A DNA stretch of 64,000 nucleotides from Trifolium pratense. Lineage: Eukaryota > Streptophyta > Magnoliopsida > Fabales > Fabaceae. Below, piece after piece: positions 41,610 to 52,333 of this stretch. Under the pieces are notes generated by a model. The model did not search any database. It saw nothing but the letters and a program-made list of their open reading frames with translations, and was not told where the DNA came from. Every line of letters begins with the position of its first letter. Position 1 is the stretch's first letter. The position numbers and the translations under genes were made by a program. The DNA lies in the NCBI RefSeq assembly GCF_020283565.1, contig NW_025721047.1, positions 186,001 to 250,000 of the forward strand, read 5' to 3'.

Positions 41610-41892
41610 AAGTTGTTTTGCATAAATTCAAAAATAGGTTATTTCAATTTTATAACTAGACGGCAGACAAAGGCTCTGCTAGGGTTTTGCTTGGAACAAG
41701 TGTAGAGGATTCATCCGCGTTGTTGTTCTACTAGATTCATGCTAGTTTGAACTTCACAAAGGTTGATAGAACCCCTCTGTACAATTCGAGTAAAACGTTT
41801 TCTTAATCTCCGACTGTGAGCTTTTTCTCTCCTCTTGAGAGTTTCTTCAACAATCTTAAACTCTCACCTTTGATCCAATTATTCAACCTGAT

Positions 41893-43080
41893 ATGGAGGA
41901 ATCAACTCGGAACAGAAACACCATTCACGATACCACTCTTACCGTGGAAAATCTCACACTCAATGATGATGAAGACGAACTAGAGATAACACTAGATGAA
42001 GAATCACATGTCAACAAACAATCATTCAATTTGGTGGGCAGGTTCTTGACAAACAGACCCATCAGAGTGAATATGATGATGGGGAAGATGGGAGATATTT
42101 GGCAACCTGGAAGGGGAATGGATGTTGAGGAAGCATACCCAGGTTTGTTTGTGTTCAGATTCTTCCATCAATTAGATGTGCAACACATATTGAAACAAGG
42201 CCCATGGTCTTTTGATAATCACACTCTTGTCCTAAATATACTTTCTGATGATGTTGACCCACGGGATGTTCCACTGTTTAATGTTCCATTCTGGATTCAA
42301 ATTCACAATTTACCATCAGGATTTATGTCACAAAAGGTAGGAAAGAATGTGGGTGATTATATTGGAGAATTTTTGGAATATGATGAGAAGAATGATAGTC
42401 TTTCATGGAGGAAGTATATGAGAATTCGTGTCCTAATAGATGTTCGATTACCATTGAAGAAGTCCAAGAAGATTAAAAAGCCTGGAGAGGAAAGTAAATT
42501 GATTCAATTCAAGTATGAGAGACTTGGAACATTCTGCTATGTATGTGGGCTGCTAGGACATGCTGAAAACAAATGTCCTAAATTATTTGACATGGAAACA
42601 ACCAAGGTTGTGCGAGGATGGGGACCAGAATTAAGAGCAGAGATGGGAAAGAGACAAGGCAGTGACTCAAAATGGCTCCGCCAAGGAGGAAATTCGAACT
42701 GGATTGCACCGGATCCTACTTTGATGAGAAGTCAAGGTGGAAGTAATAGCACAAGTATTGAAGAGAAAACCAAAGCTAATAATGCAGAGAGAGTGCAAAA
42801 ATCCCAGCTAGCTGCTATATTTAGCAAACCAGAAGCTTTATTCCCTAAACCAATAGAAAATAAAAATGTCAAAACTCATAGAGAGACAATGGATGAAGAT
42901 GAGGTGGAAGTGTTAATTGTAGAAGGGGATAGGAAACGATCTAGAAGTGGTGAACCCAATCATGTGCCAAAAAATATACAAGTGCAGGAAGTGCCAAATA
43001 GCAGTCCTAGTACATCAGATATTAGCAACAATGAGAAGAATTTTTTAACGGCCGGCCCTGGCGGGGCCCGCCGGGGATAA
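41893..43080 (+). CDS. LINE ORF1 protein, DUF4283 and CCHC zinc knuckle
   Basis: 395 aa. After an acidic N-terminus, residues about 45-190 match the DUF4283-type nucleic-acid-binding domain of plant LINE ORF1 proteins (NLVGRFLTNRPIRVNMMMGK, GLFVFRFFHQLD, VPFWIQIHNLPSGF). A zinc knuckle with ligands C215, C218, H223 and C228 follows (CYVCGLLGHAENKC). The C-terminal half is charged and probably disordered, ending in NFLTAGPGGARRG. The protein presumably binds the element RNA to form the retrotransposition particle. Its TAA stop overlaps the ORF2 ATG. Confidence 0.92.
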   Translation: MEESTRNRNTIHDTTLTVENLTLNDDEDELEITLDEESHVNKQSFNLVGRFLTNRPIRVNMMMGKMGDIWQPGRGMDVEEAYPGLFVFRFFHQLDVQHILKQGPWSFDNHTLVLNILSDDVDPRDVPLFNVPFWIQIHNLPSGFMSQKVGKNVGDYIGEFLEYDEKNDSLSWRKYMRIRVLIDVRLPLKKSKKIKKPGEESKLIQFKYERLGTFCYVCGLLGHAENKCPKLFDMETTKVVRGWGPELRAEMGKRQGSDSKWLRQGGNSNWIAPDPTLMRSQGGSNSTSIEEKTKANNAERVQKSQLAAIFSKPEALFPKPIENKNVKTHRETMDEDEVEVLIVEGDRKRSRSGEPNHVPKNIQVQEVPNSSPSTSDISNNEKNFLTAGPGGARRG

Positions 43081-43082
43081 TG
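43049..43082 (+). promoter_or_regulatory. GC-rich stretch and TAATG overlap at the ORF1/ORF2 junction
   Basis: Within an AT-rich element, 43049-43076 is almost pure G and C. It includes the palindrome GGCCGGCC and the inverted repeat GGCGGGGCCCGCC at 43060-43072. It ends 1 bp before the TAATG in which the ORF1 stop and ORF2 start overlap. It may assist reinitiation of translation on ORF2. It also encodes the AGPGGARRG tail of ORF1. Confidence 0.5.
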
Positions 43083-46000
43083 AGTTTCTTAAGTTGGAAT
43101 TGCCGGGGCTTAGGTAACCCGAGTGCAGTTCCCACATTACGCGACCTCGTTCGGACGTACCAACCGGATGTTATGTTTCTTTGTGAAACTTTGGTACATA
43201 TGAATAAAATTACAGAAATTAAAACTAAGTTGGGTTTTGATGAAGCTTTTGCGGTAGATAGAAACGGAAGAAGTGGGGGTCTTGCTTTACTTTGGAGGCA
43301 CAAAGTTTCATGTCGCGTCATTAATTACTCTCAAAATTTTATAAACGCTGAAGTCAGTTCGGAGGGGTGGAATTCTTGGAGATTCACAGGTTTCTATGGG
43401 TACCCAGAACACGATCGACGTAAGGACTCATGGGATCTTCTTAGGAGTTTAGCACATGATACTTCACTTCCCTGGTGTATAATGGGCGATTTTAATGACA
43501 TGTTGTCGGCAGATGACAAACGTGGAGGTACAACTCAACCACCATGGCTTATCAGAGGTTTCAGAGAAGCGGTGCAAGATAGTGGTCTTATTGATTTACA
43601 AATGGAAGGGTATCCTTTTACGTGGACAAAAGGGAGACGAGCATTGAATCCCACAGAGGAACGGCTAGATAGAGCGATGGCAACTCAAAGATGGTTGGAA
43701 GAATTTCCTCATTTTAAATTCAGTAATACAATTGCTGACCGATCCGACCATACTCCAATTTTGCTACGACTCAAATATATGGAGAAGGTGTATAAACCAA
43801 GAGTATTTAGGTTCGAAAATGCTTGGTTAGAAGAACAAGAACTCAATCATGTTGTTAGTGAAGCTTGGAGTAAAGAAGGACATGTACCACTTCTGTCCAA
43901 GATAAAAAATTGTACGGAAGATCTAGAGGCTTGGGGTGCAAGGTTGAGATCACGGTTTACACGATCCATACGGGAGTATAGGGAGGAAATGGAGCAAAAT
44001 CAAGATAGCAGCAATGATTTATGTGTCCGAAAATACCAAGAGGCTAGAGAAAAGTTGAGTCAAGTCCTCAAGCAAGAAGAAGAGTATTGGAAACAAAGAT
44101 CAAAGACGCATTGGCTTCGCGACGGAGACTCAAATACCAAGTTTTTTCATGCCATGGCATCAGCTAGAAGAAAAAGGAACCAGATCACGAAATTAAGTAA
44201 CAATGAAGGAGACTTGGTTCATGATCAAAGAGGGATGTGTAATATTGCCAAGGAATATTTTGACGATTTATTCCAACAAGGAGATAATGATGATGAAGAG
44301 GTGATTAGTCTTATGGGTGGTCGAGTAACAAATGAGGATAACCAGAGTCTTACTAGAGATTTCCACATCGAGGAATTCAAAGATGCACTGTCCAGCATGC
44401 ATTCTGACAAGGCCCCAGGACCGGATGGGCTGAACCCGGCTTTTTATAAAAGATTTTGGGACCTATGTGGTTCTGAAGTGTTCCAAACAAGCAAACAATG
44501 GCTCCAGAGAGGGCGGTTTCCGGATCAGCTGAATAATACTAATATTGTACTCATTCCTAAAGTGGACAATCCGACCTCAATGAAAGATCTCAGACCAATA
44601 TCACTTTGTAATGTACTCTACAAGATTATTTCTAAAGTGTTGGCTAATAGATTAAAACCCCTCCTCAACAGGTATATCTCTACTGAACAATCTGCTTTTG
44701 TGGCTGATAGATCTATTCTTGATAATGTTATGGTGGCTATGGAAACAATTCACCATATGAAATGTAAAGTAAAAGGGAAAGTAGGGGAGGTAGCACTTAA
44801 AATAGATATTAGCAAAGCTTATGATCGGGTAGATTGGCAGTACCTTATTAGAGTAATGGATAAAATGGGTTTTTGTGATAAGTGGGTGAAGTGGATTAAA
44901 ATGTGCCTCGAGTCAGTCCAATACTCCGTCTCGGTTAATGGTGAAAATGTAGGACCAATAATACCAGAGAGAGGCCTCCGCCAAGGTGATCCATTATCAC
45001 CGTACTTATTTATTTTATGTGCTGAAGGATTATCTTCATTAATTAAAAAATATGAGGGACGAGGCGATATTCATGGTGTAAAGGTGTGTAGAGGGGCCCC
45101 TAATATATCACACTTGCTCTTTGCTGATGATTGTTTTTTGTTCTTCAGAGCAGATGTGCGAGAAGCCCAATGCATGAAGAAGATCCTTAACGTTTATGAG
45201 AAAGCCTCTGGCCAAGCAATTAACTATGCAAAGTCTGAGGTGTATTTTAGTAGAAACACTCCTAATAACATGAAGGAAAGTATATCTGATATTTTAGGAG
45301 TTAAAGAAGTATTGGGAACAGGGCGATATCTTGGTATGCCATCGATGATTGGTAGAAACAAGAAAGCTATGTTTGGATATCTCAAGGATAGAATGTGGAA
45401 GAAGATTCAAAGCTGGTCAGGGAAGCATCTGTCTAAAGCAGGTAGAGAGGTGTTAGTTAAATCTGTTGCACAGGCCATTCCTGCCTATTGTATGAGCACA
45501 ATTCTTTTACCAGAATCACTAGGTGAGGAGCTAGAAAGAATGATAAATTCATTTTGGTGGGGATCGAATAAAAATACAGGAAGAGGTATTAACTGGTTAC
45601 GATGGGAAAAGTTAACTATGAGGAAAGAACATGGAGGTATGGGATTCCGTCATATGTATGGGTTTAATTTGGCAATGCTAGGGAAGCAAAGTTGGAAACT
45701 TGTTTCCAACCATGATACTATATTTTCTCAAGTCTTCAAAGCTAAATACTATCCTAAAGAGGGATTTCTTGATGCTAAATTGGGTCATAATCCAAGCTAT
45801 GTGTGGCGTAGTATCAATGCTTCACGGGTGATTGTTAAAAGAGGCCTACGATGGAAATTGGGTAGTGGGGCGAAAGTTCATGTTTGGAAACAACCTTGGT
45901 TACGTGATGACAGAAATGCTTTTGTTACAACTGCGATCATTGAAAGTAGAGCAGATATGAGAGTAGCTGATCTCATAGATTATAATACGGGGATGTGGAA

Positions 46001-47162
46001 AAATGACTTTATTCAACAAACCTTTAATTCAAGAGATGCTGATGAGATCATGAAGATTCCACTAAATTTGCTACAGAATGATGATATTCCAATATGGAGA
46101 TTTAGCAAGAATGGCGTTTACTCGGTTCGATCTGCATATTATCAACTCATGGAAACTATTGTAGACAACAATCATCTTAAAGTGGAAGGTAATTGGAAGA
46201 AACTTTGGCAATTGCAGGTACCGAATAAAGTCAAATTATTCTTGTGGCGAGCACTGCGTGGTTGCCTTCCGGTTCGGGGTCGTTTAGTGCAGAAAGGAAT
46301 ACCATGTAATAATAAATGTCCTCATTGTGATAGTTATGCAGAGAATGAATGGCATTGCTTTTTCGGTTGTAAAACAGCCTATGAAGTGTGGCTAGAAACT
46401 GATGAATGGCAGCAGATAAATCATTTCATGACAGACGCGAGAGGATTTGTATCGATGATGTTTGAGATGATTGAAAAGATTGAACATGAAACCATGTCAA
46501 AAATTGCTATGATGCTTTGGACAATTTGGTGGAGAAGAAATAAAAAATGTTGGCAAGATAGAAGTCCAACAATCTTTGAGGTTAGGAGAAGAGCAAAAGA
46601 GAATTTGCAAGATTGGTTGAAGGTACAACAACAGAAAAATACGAACTGCAGAAACATAGCACCAGAGGATTATAAGTGGACAAAACCATCTCGAGGGATG
46701 ATCAAGTGTAACATCGACTCTGCGTGTTATATGGAGCAAAATATCTACAGTGTTGGAGCATGTATTCGTAATGAACAAGGCCAATTTGTACAAGCTTACG
46801 CGAAGCGATCTGCAGGCCGCCCAAATATTGCAGAAGCCGAAGCCATGGGTCTGCTAGAAGTATTACGTTGGTTGAAGAGTACAAATAGAACAAGTACACC
46901 AATTGTCATTGAAACAGATTGTATGCAAGTAGCAAAAGCCATTCTAGCAAAACCAGTAAACAAGACTGAATTTGGTAGCATAATCGAGTTGTGTCTTAGA
47001 ATATTAGCTGAATTTGATAACTGTAAGGTCAGTTTCGTTAGGCGACAAGCCAATCGAGTAGCTCATGAATTAGCTCAGGCGACTCGTATTTTAGCTAGTC
47101 CCCAAGTTTATAATTTTTGTCCACCTTATATTGAACTTATCATTATGAATGAAATGCACTAA
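43080..47162 (+). CDS. LINE ORF2 protein: endonuclease, reverse transcriptase, RNase H
   Basis: 1360 aa. An AP-type endonuclease occupies residues 1-235, with N7 (SWNCRGLG), E36 (LCET), D137/N139 (GDFN) and D223/H224 (SDHTP). The reverse transcriptase runs from about 440 to 800, with LRPISLCNVLYK, D576 in LKIDISKAYD, GLRQGDPLSPYLF and the catalytic FADD at 681-684. A zf-RVT segment lies at about 1040-1105 (C1080, C1083, H1092, C1097). An RNase H domain covers about 1208-1335 with D1213, E1254 and D1280, followed by NRVAHELA. The protein nicks target DNA and copies element RNA there. The start codon overlaps the ORF1 stop (TAATG). No internal stop or frameshift was seen. Confidence 0.95.
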   Translation: MSFLSWNCRGLGNPSAVPTLRDLVRTYQPDVMFLCETLVHMNKITEIKTKLGFDEAFAVDRNGRSGGLALLWRHKVSCRVINYSQNFINAEVSSEGWNSWRFTGFYGYPEHDRRKDSWDLLRSLAHDTSLPWCIMGDFNDMLSADDKRGGTTQPPWLIRGFREAVQDSGLIDLQMEGYPFTWTKGRRALNPTEERLDRAMATQRWLEEFPHFKFSNTIADRSDHTPILLRLKYMEKVYKPRVFRFENAWLEEQELNHVVSEAWSKEGHVPLLSKIKNCTEDLEAWGARLRSRFTRSIREYREEMEQNQDSSNDLCVRKYQEAREKLSQVLKQEEEYWKQRSKTHWLRDGDSNTKFFHAMASARRKRNQITKLSNNEGDLVHDQRGMCNIAKEYFDDLFQQGDNDDEEVISLMGGRVTNEDNQSLTRDFHIEEFKDALSSMHSDKAPGPDGLNPAFYKRFWDLCGSEVFQTSKQWLQRGRFPDQLNNTNIVLIPKVDNPTSMKDLRPISLCNVLYKIISKVLANRLKPLLNRYISTEQSAFVADRSILDNVMVAMETIHHMKCKVKGKVGEVALKIDISKAYDRVDWQYLIRVMDKMGFCDKWVKWIKMCLESVQYSVSVNGENVGPIIPERGLRQGDPLSPYLFILCAEGLSSLIKKYEGRGDIHGVKVCRGAPNISHLLFADDCFLFFRADVREAQCMKKILNVYEKASGQAINYAKSEVYFSRNTPNNMKESISDILGVKEVLGTGRYLGMPSMIGRNKKAMFGYLKDRMWKKIQSWSGKHLSKAGREVLVKSVAQAIPAYCMSTILLPESLGEELERMINSFWWGSNKNTGRGINWLRWEKLTMRKEHGGMGFRHMYGFNLAMLGKQSWKLVSNHDTIFSQVFKAKYYPKEGFLDAKLGHNPSYVWRSINASRVIVKRGLRWKLGSGAKVHVWKQPWLRDDRNAFVTTAIIESRADMRVADLIDYNTGMWKNDFIQQTFNSRDADEIMKIPLNLLQNDDIPIWRFSKNGVYSVRSAYYQLMETIVDNNHLKVEGNWKKLWQLQVPNKVKLFLWRALRGCLPVRGRLVQKGIPCNNKCPHCDSYAENEWHCFFGCKTAYEVWLETDEWQQINHFMTDARGFVSMMFEMIEKIEHETMSKIAMMLWTIWWRRNKKCWQDRSPTIFEVRRRAKENLQDWLKVQQQKNTNCRNIAPEDYKWTKPSRGMIKCNIDSACYMEQNIYSVGACIRNEQGQFVQAYAKRSAGRPNIAEAEAMGLLEVLRWLKSTNRTSTPIVIETDCMQVAKAILAKPVNKTEFGSIIELCLRILAEFDNCKVSFVRRQANRVAHELAQATRILASPQVYNFCPPYIELIIMNEMH

Positions 47163-47185
47163 ATTTGCTTGCGTCAAAAAAAAAA

Positions 47186-47204
47186 AAATAATATAGTGAC
47201 TGCA
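47186..47204 (+). repeat. Right target-site duplication of the LINE
   Basis: This is an exact copy of 41591-41609 directly after the poly(A) tail. Overlap with the tail makes the first few A residues ambiguous. Confidence 0.88.
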
Positions 47205-48668
47205 TTTAACTTTTTAAACATTAAATATTTTTCTATCCAAATTTTTCATACAGCAGTGCTATATCATACGAATACTTCATTCACGAAATCTAAGAATGCG
47301 TGCCATGCGTGTATTCGACTCACGTATTTCACAACCTTTTTATTTTATTTTTTATGCGGTGCATAAAGCTCTTTGTAAAATAGTAACTCCCCAGTCCCCA
47401 CTATGTTGGTATAATCAGCCTATCAACATTGTAAAATTTGTTTGATGCCACTATTTTTACCTGACATGACTAATCTCTTCACCATGCTTACTTTCAATAA
47501 GTACAAGGTTTCCATTTAGTGCTAATTGTTAAATAAGTCAATGTTAATTTAAATTTAGATTATTACTATATGTTAGTTTGTTTTTTTATTTTGTTCCTAT
47601 CCTCTTACACACATTTAGGATAATGCTGTTAGTGTGTGAAATACGCAGAAACCACCGCATTTCCCTTCCATTTTATTTTTCTGTGTTAACACTAATAAGT
47701 CCAACTTATTTCTTCCTTACCATAAGGTTTGAGGTTTCCATGGCTAATGGCTGATCTTTATGAATAGTAGTTAAAGAAATGAAAATATTTTGTGAATTTT
47801 ATGTTGTCGTTGTCTTGACATTAAAAGGCTTAGTTGGAAACACAAAAGAAAATACTCTGTATTAGAAGAAATAATGAAGAAAGAAAGCCAATCACAATTC
47901 ACAATTGAATGAGAATGTATGGGATAAAGAAAGAGAGGAAAAATTAAGGATATGAAAGCAAGAGGATGAGAGAGGGGTTGATGGAGAAAGAAAAGAAACA
48001 CAAGTGATAGGAAGCACAGCGCCGCATAGGAAGGAAACAAAGCACGTTGAATTTTTGGCTCACATTTTTGTAGAAATTTAAGTGGTTGAGAGAGGGACAC
48101 GTCACGAGCCAATGTCATTTTTTTTTTTTTGGTAAAGCGGTCGTGTATTTCGTGAATGGTAGTTTCGTAGGATTAAGCATTATTCTTTTTCATATTTAGA
48201 AAAATAAATCAAAATCCTATAACTCACAATGCAGAAAAAAAAAAAACGAAGGCTTTGATTGTTTTTTTGACAAAACGGTAAGTTTGATTTGAAAAAAAAA
48301 ATCAAACGGTTCTTGAGTTAAAATCAAACGGTAGGTTTGATTCTCCAAACTCAAAATCTCTCAATCCCCAAATTCTCTCTTTCTATCTCTCTCACACTCC
48401 TTTGAAACACAACATTCCTTTTTAACTCTAAATTCAGAGATAGTTTCTTGATTAGGGTTCTTTGTTATCACTATCGCTACTTTAATCTTTCATTATCACT
48501 AATTCATAATCGATTCATTCTGCCCAATTTGTTTTCTCTTTGCGACACTCTTTCCTTCTCCGTCATTCATCATAACAGAACGCTGAAAAAACCTCACAAC
48601 ACGTTCGTGTAACTCGCTCACTCGACTCATTCGCGTAACTCGTTCTATTCGGTTTCGATTTTTTCATC
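47205..48668. other. Intergenic DNA and probable leader of the HMGB fragment
   Basis: No gene was found at 47205-48340. The stretch 48340-48668 is pyrimidine-rich (CTCTCTTTCTATCTCTCTC) with GATTAGGGTTC, typical of a plant promoter and 5' leader, and precedes the HMGB first exon. The 115-codon minus-strand frame at 47771-48118 has no domain. Confidence 0.4.
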
Positions 48669-48709
48669 ATGCCGAATGATAAAGTTGATTCCAAACCCGC
48701 CGATATCAG
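48669..48709 (+). pseudogene. HMGB (HMG-box chromatin protein) first exon
   Basis: ATG opens MPNDKVDSKPADIR and stops at a good donor (CAG, then GTAAATCG). The peptide resembles the start of legume HMGB proteins (MP..K.D.KPAD.R). The middle segment expected next (LKRKGAG type) is absent. The only downstream HMGB-like exons are the broken copies in the tandem units, so an intact HMGB protein cannot be made from what the window shows. It could still be the true first exon of a gene interrupted by the array. Confidence 0.55.
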
Positions 48710-49266
48710 GTAAATCGTTTCTATCCGTTCTTTCTTCTTTTTTGCGATTTTCTGATTTTGATTTTTAGGTTTTAGATGAACAATTTTCATCAACAAATTG
48801 TAATGAATCGTTCCATCTGGTTTTTATTTCGTTCAATTTGATATATGATTTCTTTTTTTTTTCTTTCTTTTTTGTCGGATGATATATGATTTGAATCTTG
48901 AATTAATTTGATGCCCATATATGATATATCTGCTTATCATTTTGTTGTTGTTGTTTCACTTTCTTTTTTGTTGTTTTCTCTGATGTTTGCTTATGTTCCT
49001 ATCATCTGATTTTGGGTATGCTTCAACATTGATTTTACTTAGGATTATGAGATATAATTATAGTTGAAAGTTTTTGTCGTGTGAAAGAAAGCAAAACATA
49101 CACTGAGCAACTCTTTCTTTTTCTCCTAAAGGACATTGCGTAATTTCAATTTGATCGATTAGCTCTTTCTTTACTCATGGAAGATATCGGTGTTGCCAAA
49201 TAGCGGCTATAGCACTATAGCGTATTCTTGAAATTAATGAGTTTTTTTGGAATTTTATTATTTCAG

Positions 49267-49485
49267 GGCACCCCGATGAGCTTGTGTGAACCTAGGAATT
49301 TTCATTTGCATGCAATTTTAGGGATTCACTGGAGTCTAGGAGTGAATATATCAAAGGTTTATATACATTTTTGTTCCTTCTTAGTTTAGAAATTTTATAA
49401 TGGCCGAACCTTCTGATTTTGTTACAAGGTGAGGTCCGTAACTTTAGATACATGGTTGCCAGAACAAGTTTCTTTCATGCAATGG
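49267..49485 (+). pseudogene. ARF-GAP fragment, copy 1
   Basis: Exon A (49267-49356) and exon B (49429-49485) with flanking splice sites. Exon A has a stop where the conserved Trp of PRW should be (CGA TGA) and a 1-bp deletion before GGGATTCAC. With that corrected by eye the frame still shows the ARF-GAP core NLGIFICMQ and [12 protein letters not shown] sequence; here the His of GVHIS is Asn (GTGAATATATCA) and GIHR has become GIHW. Exon B reads SVTLDTWLPEQVSFMQ. Confidence 0.8.
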
Positions 49486-49824
49486 AAGAAACTCTTGAAT
49501 CTATTTCTTAATTACTTTCTTTGTGAAATGTACTATTGAGCAAATTATTAGATACACTGAGCAACTCTTTCTTTTTCTCCTAAAGGACATTACGTAATTT
49601 CGATTTGATCGACTAGCTCTTTCTTTACTCATGGAAGATATCGGTGTTGCCAAATAGCGGCTATAGCACTATAGCGTAGCAGCAGAATGTTAATAACTAG
49701 CGGCTATAGCACTGTATTTTTTTTATTTTGATTTTTAGGTTTTAGAAGAACAATTTTCATCAACAATTTGTAATGAATGGTTTGATCTGGTTTTTGATTC
49801 GATTTTTTTGTTGAATTGTAACAG

Positions 49825-49889
49825 GAAGGAAACAGACGAGCAAAGCCGCTAAGGATCCTACCAAGCCGAACAAGCTACCAAGGACATAA
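49825..49889 (+). pseudogene. HMGB exon remnant, unit 1
   Basis: After TTGTAACAG the third frame reads RKQTSKAAKDPTKPNKLPRT and then TAA. This matches the RKQ.KKAAKDPNKPKRPPS start of the HMG box in plant HMGB proteins. The phase does not fit the first exon at 48669 and the HMG box itself is lost. Confidence 0.6.
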
Positions 49890-50502
49890 TCCCATCTTGA
49901 ATTCTGGTTCGTTATAATAAATCACTGCTTAAACTTAGTGTAGACAACTACTTTTTTTGTCTCTCAACTTTATATAATCAAACCTTTATTTTCTTCTTTT
50001 ACTTTTTGTCGTATGATATATGATTTGAATCTTGAATTAATTTGATGTCCATATATGATATATCTGCTTATCATTTTGTTGTCTCACTTGGTTTTTTTCC
50101 TTAAATATGACATTTTTATTGCCATATTATCTTACTATTGATGATAAGATTCAATTCAGGTTTCTGAAAACAAAGTGTTCTAATTCACAATTTGAATCTT
50201 GATCTGATTAATAACCATTGCGCTGAGCACTTAAATCCAGCTATTTAAAAGTGTTTCGCCCAATTCTAAGTTTTTTCTTTTCATTCACTTTGCTTATGTT
50301 CCTATCATCTGATTTTGTGGATGCTTCATCTTTGAATTTACCTAGGATTATGAGATATAGTATAGTTGAAAGTTTTTTTTCATGTGAAAGGAAGCAAAAC
50401 AACCACATTCATTGTTCATTGTAGCAGTGTAAAGCTTAGCATCTGATCTTGCAAATTGTATTCTTGAAATTAATGAGTTTTTTTGGAATTTTATTATTTC
50501 AG

Positions 50503-50721
50503 GGCACCACGATTAGCTTGTGTGAACCTAGGAATTTTCATTTGCATGCAATTTTAGGGATTCACCGGAGTCTAGGAGTGAATATATCAAAGGTTTATAT
50601 ACATTTTTGTTCCTTCTTAGTTTAGAAATTTTATAATGGCCGAACCTTCTGATTTTGTTACAAGGTGAGGTCCGTAACTTTGGATACATGGTTGCCAGAA
50701 CAAGTTTCTTTCATGCAATGG
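50503..50721 (+). pseudogene. ARF-GAP fragment, copy 2
   Basis: Exon A is 50503-50592 and exon B 50665-50721. Here the Trp position is TTA (Leu) rather than a stop, but the same 1-bp deletion gives TAG soon after [10 protein letters not shown]. Exon B is open and reads VRSVTLDTWLPEQVSFMQW. Confidence 0.8.
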
Positions 50722-51059
50722 AAGAAACTCTTGAATCTATTTCTTAATTACTTTTTTTGTGAAATGTACTATTGAGCAAATTATTAGATACACTGAGCAA
50801 CTCTTTGTTTTTCTCCTAAAGGACATTACGTAATTTCGATTTGATCGACTAGCTCTTTCTTTACTCATGGAAGATATCGGTGTTGCCAAATAGCGGCTAT
50901 AGCACTATAGCGTAGCAGCAGAATGTTAATAACTAGCGGCTATAGCACTATATTTTTTTATTTTGATTTTTAGGTTTTAGATGAACAATTTTTATCAACA
51001 ATTTGTAATGAATGGTTTGATCTGGTTTTTGATTCGATTTTTTTGTTGAATTGTAACAG

Positions 51060-51124
51060 GAAGGAAACAGACGAGCAAAGCCGCTAAGGATCCTACCAAG
51101 CCGAACAAGCTACCATGGACATAA
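51060..51124 (+). pseudogene. HMGB exon remnant, unit 2
   Basis: The same RKQTSKAAKDPTKPNKLP reading as unit 1, here ending PWT before the TAA because of one base change (CCATGG). Confidence 0.6.
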
Positions 51125-51737
51125 TCCCATCTTGAATTCTGGTTCGTTATAATAAATCACTGCTTAAACTTAGTGTAGACAACTACTTTTTTTGTCTGTC
51201 AACTTTATATAATCAAAACTTTATTTTCTTTTTTTACTTTTTGTCGTATGATATATGATTTGAATCTTGAATTAATTTGATGTCCATATATGATATATCT
51301 GCTTATCATTTTGTTGTCTCACTTGGTTTTTTTCCTTTAAAATGACATTTTTATTGCCATATTATCTTACTATTGATGATAAGATTCAATTCAGGTTTCT
51401 GAAAACAAAGTGTTCTGATTCACAATTTGAATCTTGATCTGATTAATAACCATTGCGCTGAGCACTTAAATCCAGTTATTTAAAAGTGTTTCGCCCAATT
51501 CTAAGTTTTTTCTTTTCATTCACTTTGCTTATGTTCGTATCATCTGATTTTGGGGATGCTTCAGCATTGAATTTACTTAGGATTATGAGATATAGTATAG
51601 TTGAAAGTTTTTTTCATGTGAAAGGAAGCAAAACAACCACATTCATTGTTCATTGTAGCAGTGTAAATCTTAGCATCTGATCTTGCAAATTGTATTCTTG
51701 AAATTATTGAGTTTTTTTTGAAATTTTATTATTTCAG

Positions 51738-51956
51738 GGCACCACGATGAGCTTGTGTGAACCTAGGAATTTTCATTTGCATGCAATTTTAGGGATTCAC
51801 CGGAGTCTAGGAGTGCATATATCAAAGGTTTATATACAGTTTTGTTCCTTCTTAGTTTAGAAATTTTATAATGGCTGAACCTTCTGATTTTGTTACAAGG
51901 TGAGGTCCGTAACTTTGGATACATGGTTGCCAGAACAAGTTTCTTTCATGCAATGG
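51738..51956 (+). pseudogene. ARF-GAP fragment, copy 3
   Basis: Exon A is 51738-51827 with the CGA TGA stop and the shared 1-bp deletion. [11 protein letters not shown] is otherwise preserved. Exon B is 51900-51956. A 39-bp duplication of the segment after exon B follows at 51943-52020. Confidence 0.8.
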
Positions 51957-52020
51957 AAGAAACTCTTGAATCTATTTCTTTCTTTCATGCAATGAAAGAA
52001 ACTCTTGAATCTATTTCTTA
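51943..52020 (+). repeat. 39-bp tandem duplication in unit 3
   Basis: CTTTCATGCAATGGAAGAAA at 51943 recurs as CTTTCATGCAATGAAAGAAA at 51982. It accounts exactly for this unit being 1274 rather than 1235 bp. Confidence 0.85.
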
Positions 52021-52333
52021 ATTACTTTCTTTGTGAAATGTACTATTGAGCAAATTATTAGATACACTGAGCAACTCTTTCTTTTTCTCCAAAAGGACAT
52101 TACGTAATTTCGATTTGATCGACTAGCTCTTTCTTTAGTCATGGAAGATATCGATGTTGCCAAATAGCGGCTATAGCACTATAGCGTAGCAGCAGAATGT
52201 TAATAACTAGCGGTTATAGCACTATATTTTTTTATTTTGATTTTTAGGTTTTAGATGAACAATTTTCATCAACAATTTGTAATGAATGGTTTGATCTGGT
52301 TTTTTATTCGATTTTTTTGTTGAATTGTAACAG

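Larger units (their letters stand above)
41610..47185 (+). mobile_element. Full-length LINE retrotransposon (L1 clade)
   Basis: A 5.6-kb non-LTR element between perfect 19-bp duplications. It has a 5' leader of about 280 bp, ORF1 (41893-43080), ORF2 (43080-47162), a very short 3' UTR (TTTGCTTGCGTC) and a poly(A) tail starting at 47176. Both ORFs are open from end to end, all enzymatic motifs are present and the duplication is unmutated. Together these indicate a recent and possibly still competent insertion. Confidence 0.93.

Noticed and set aside
43022..43321. Minus-strand ORFs inside the LINE
   Set aside because: They overlap the LINE ORFs, which carry clear catalytic motifs. These are antisense shadows.
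51486..51680. 64-codon ORF, repeated at 52760-52954
   Set aside because: It lies in the intron-like part of the tandem unit. The open frame is kept because the units are copies, and frames in the other units are broken.
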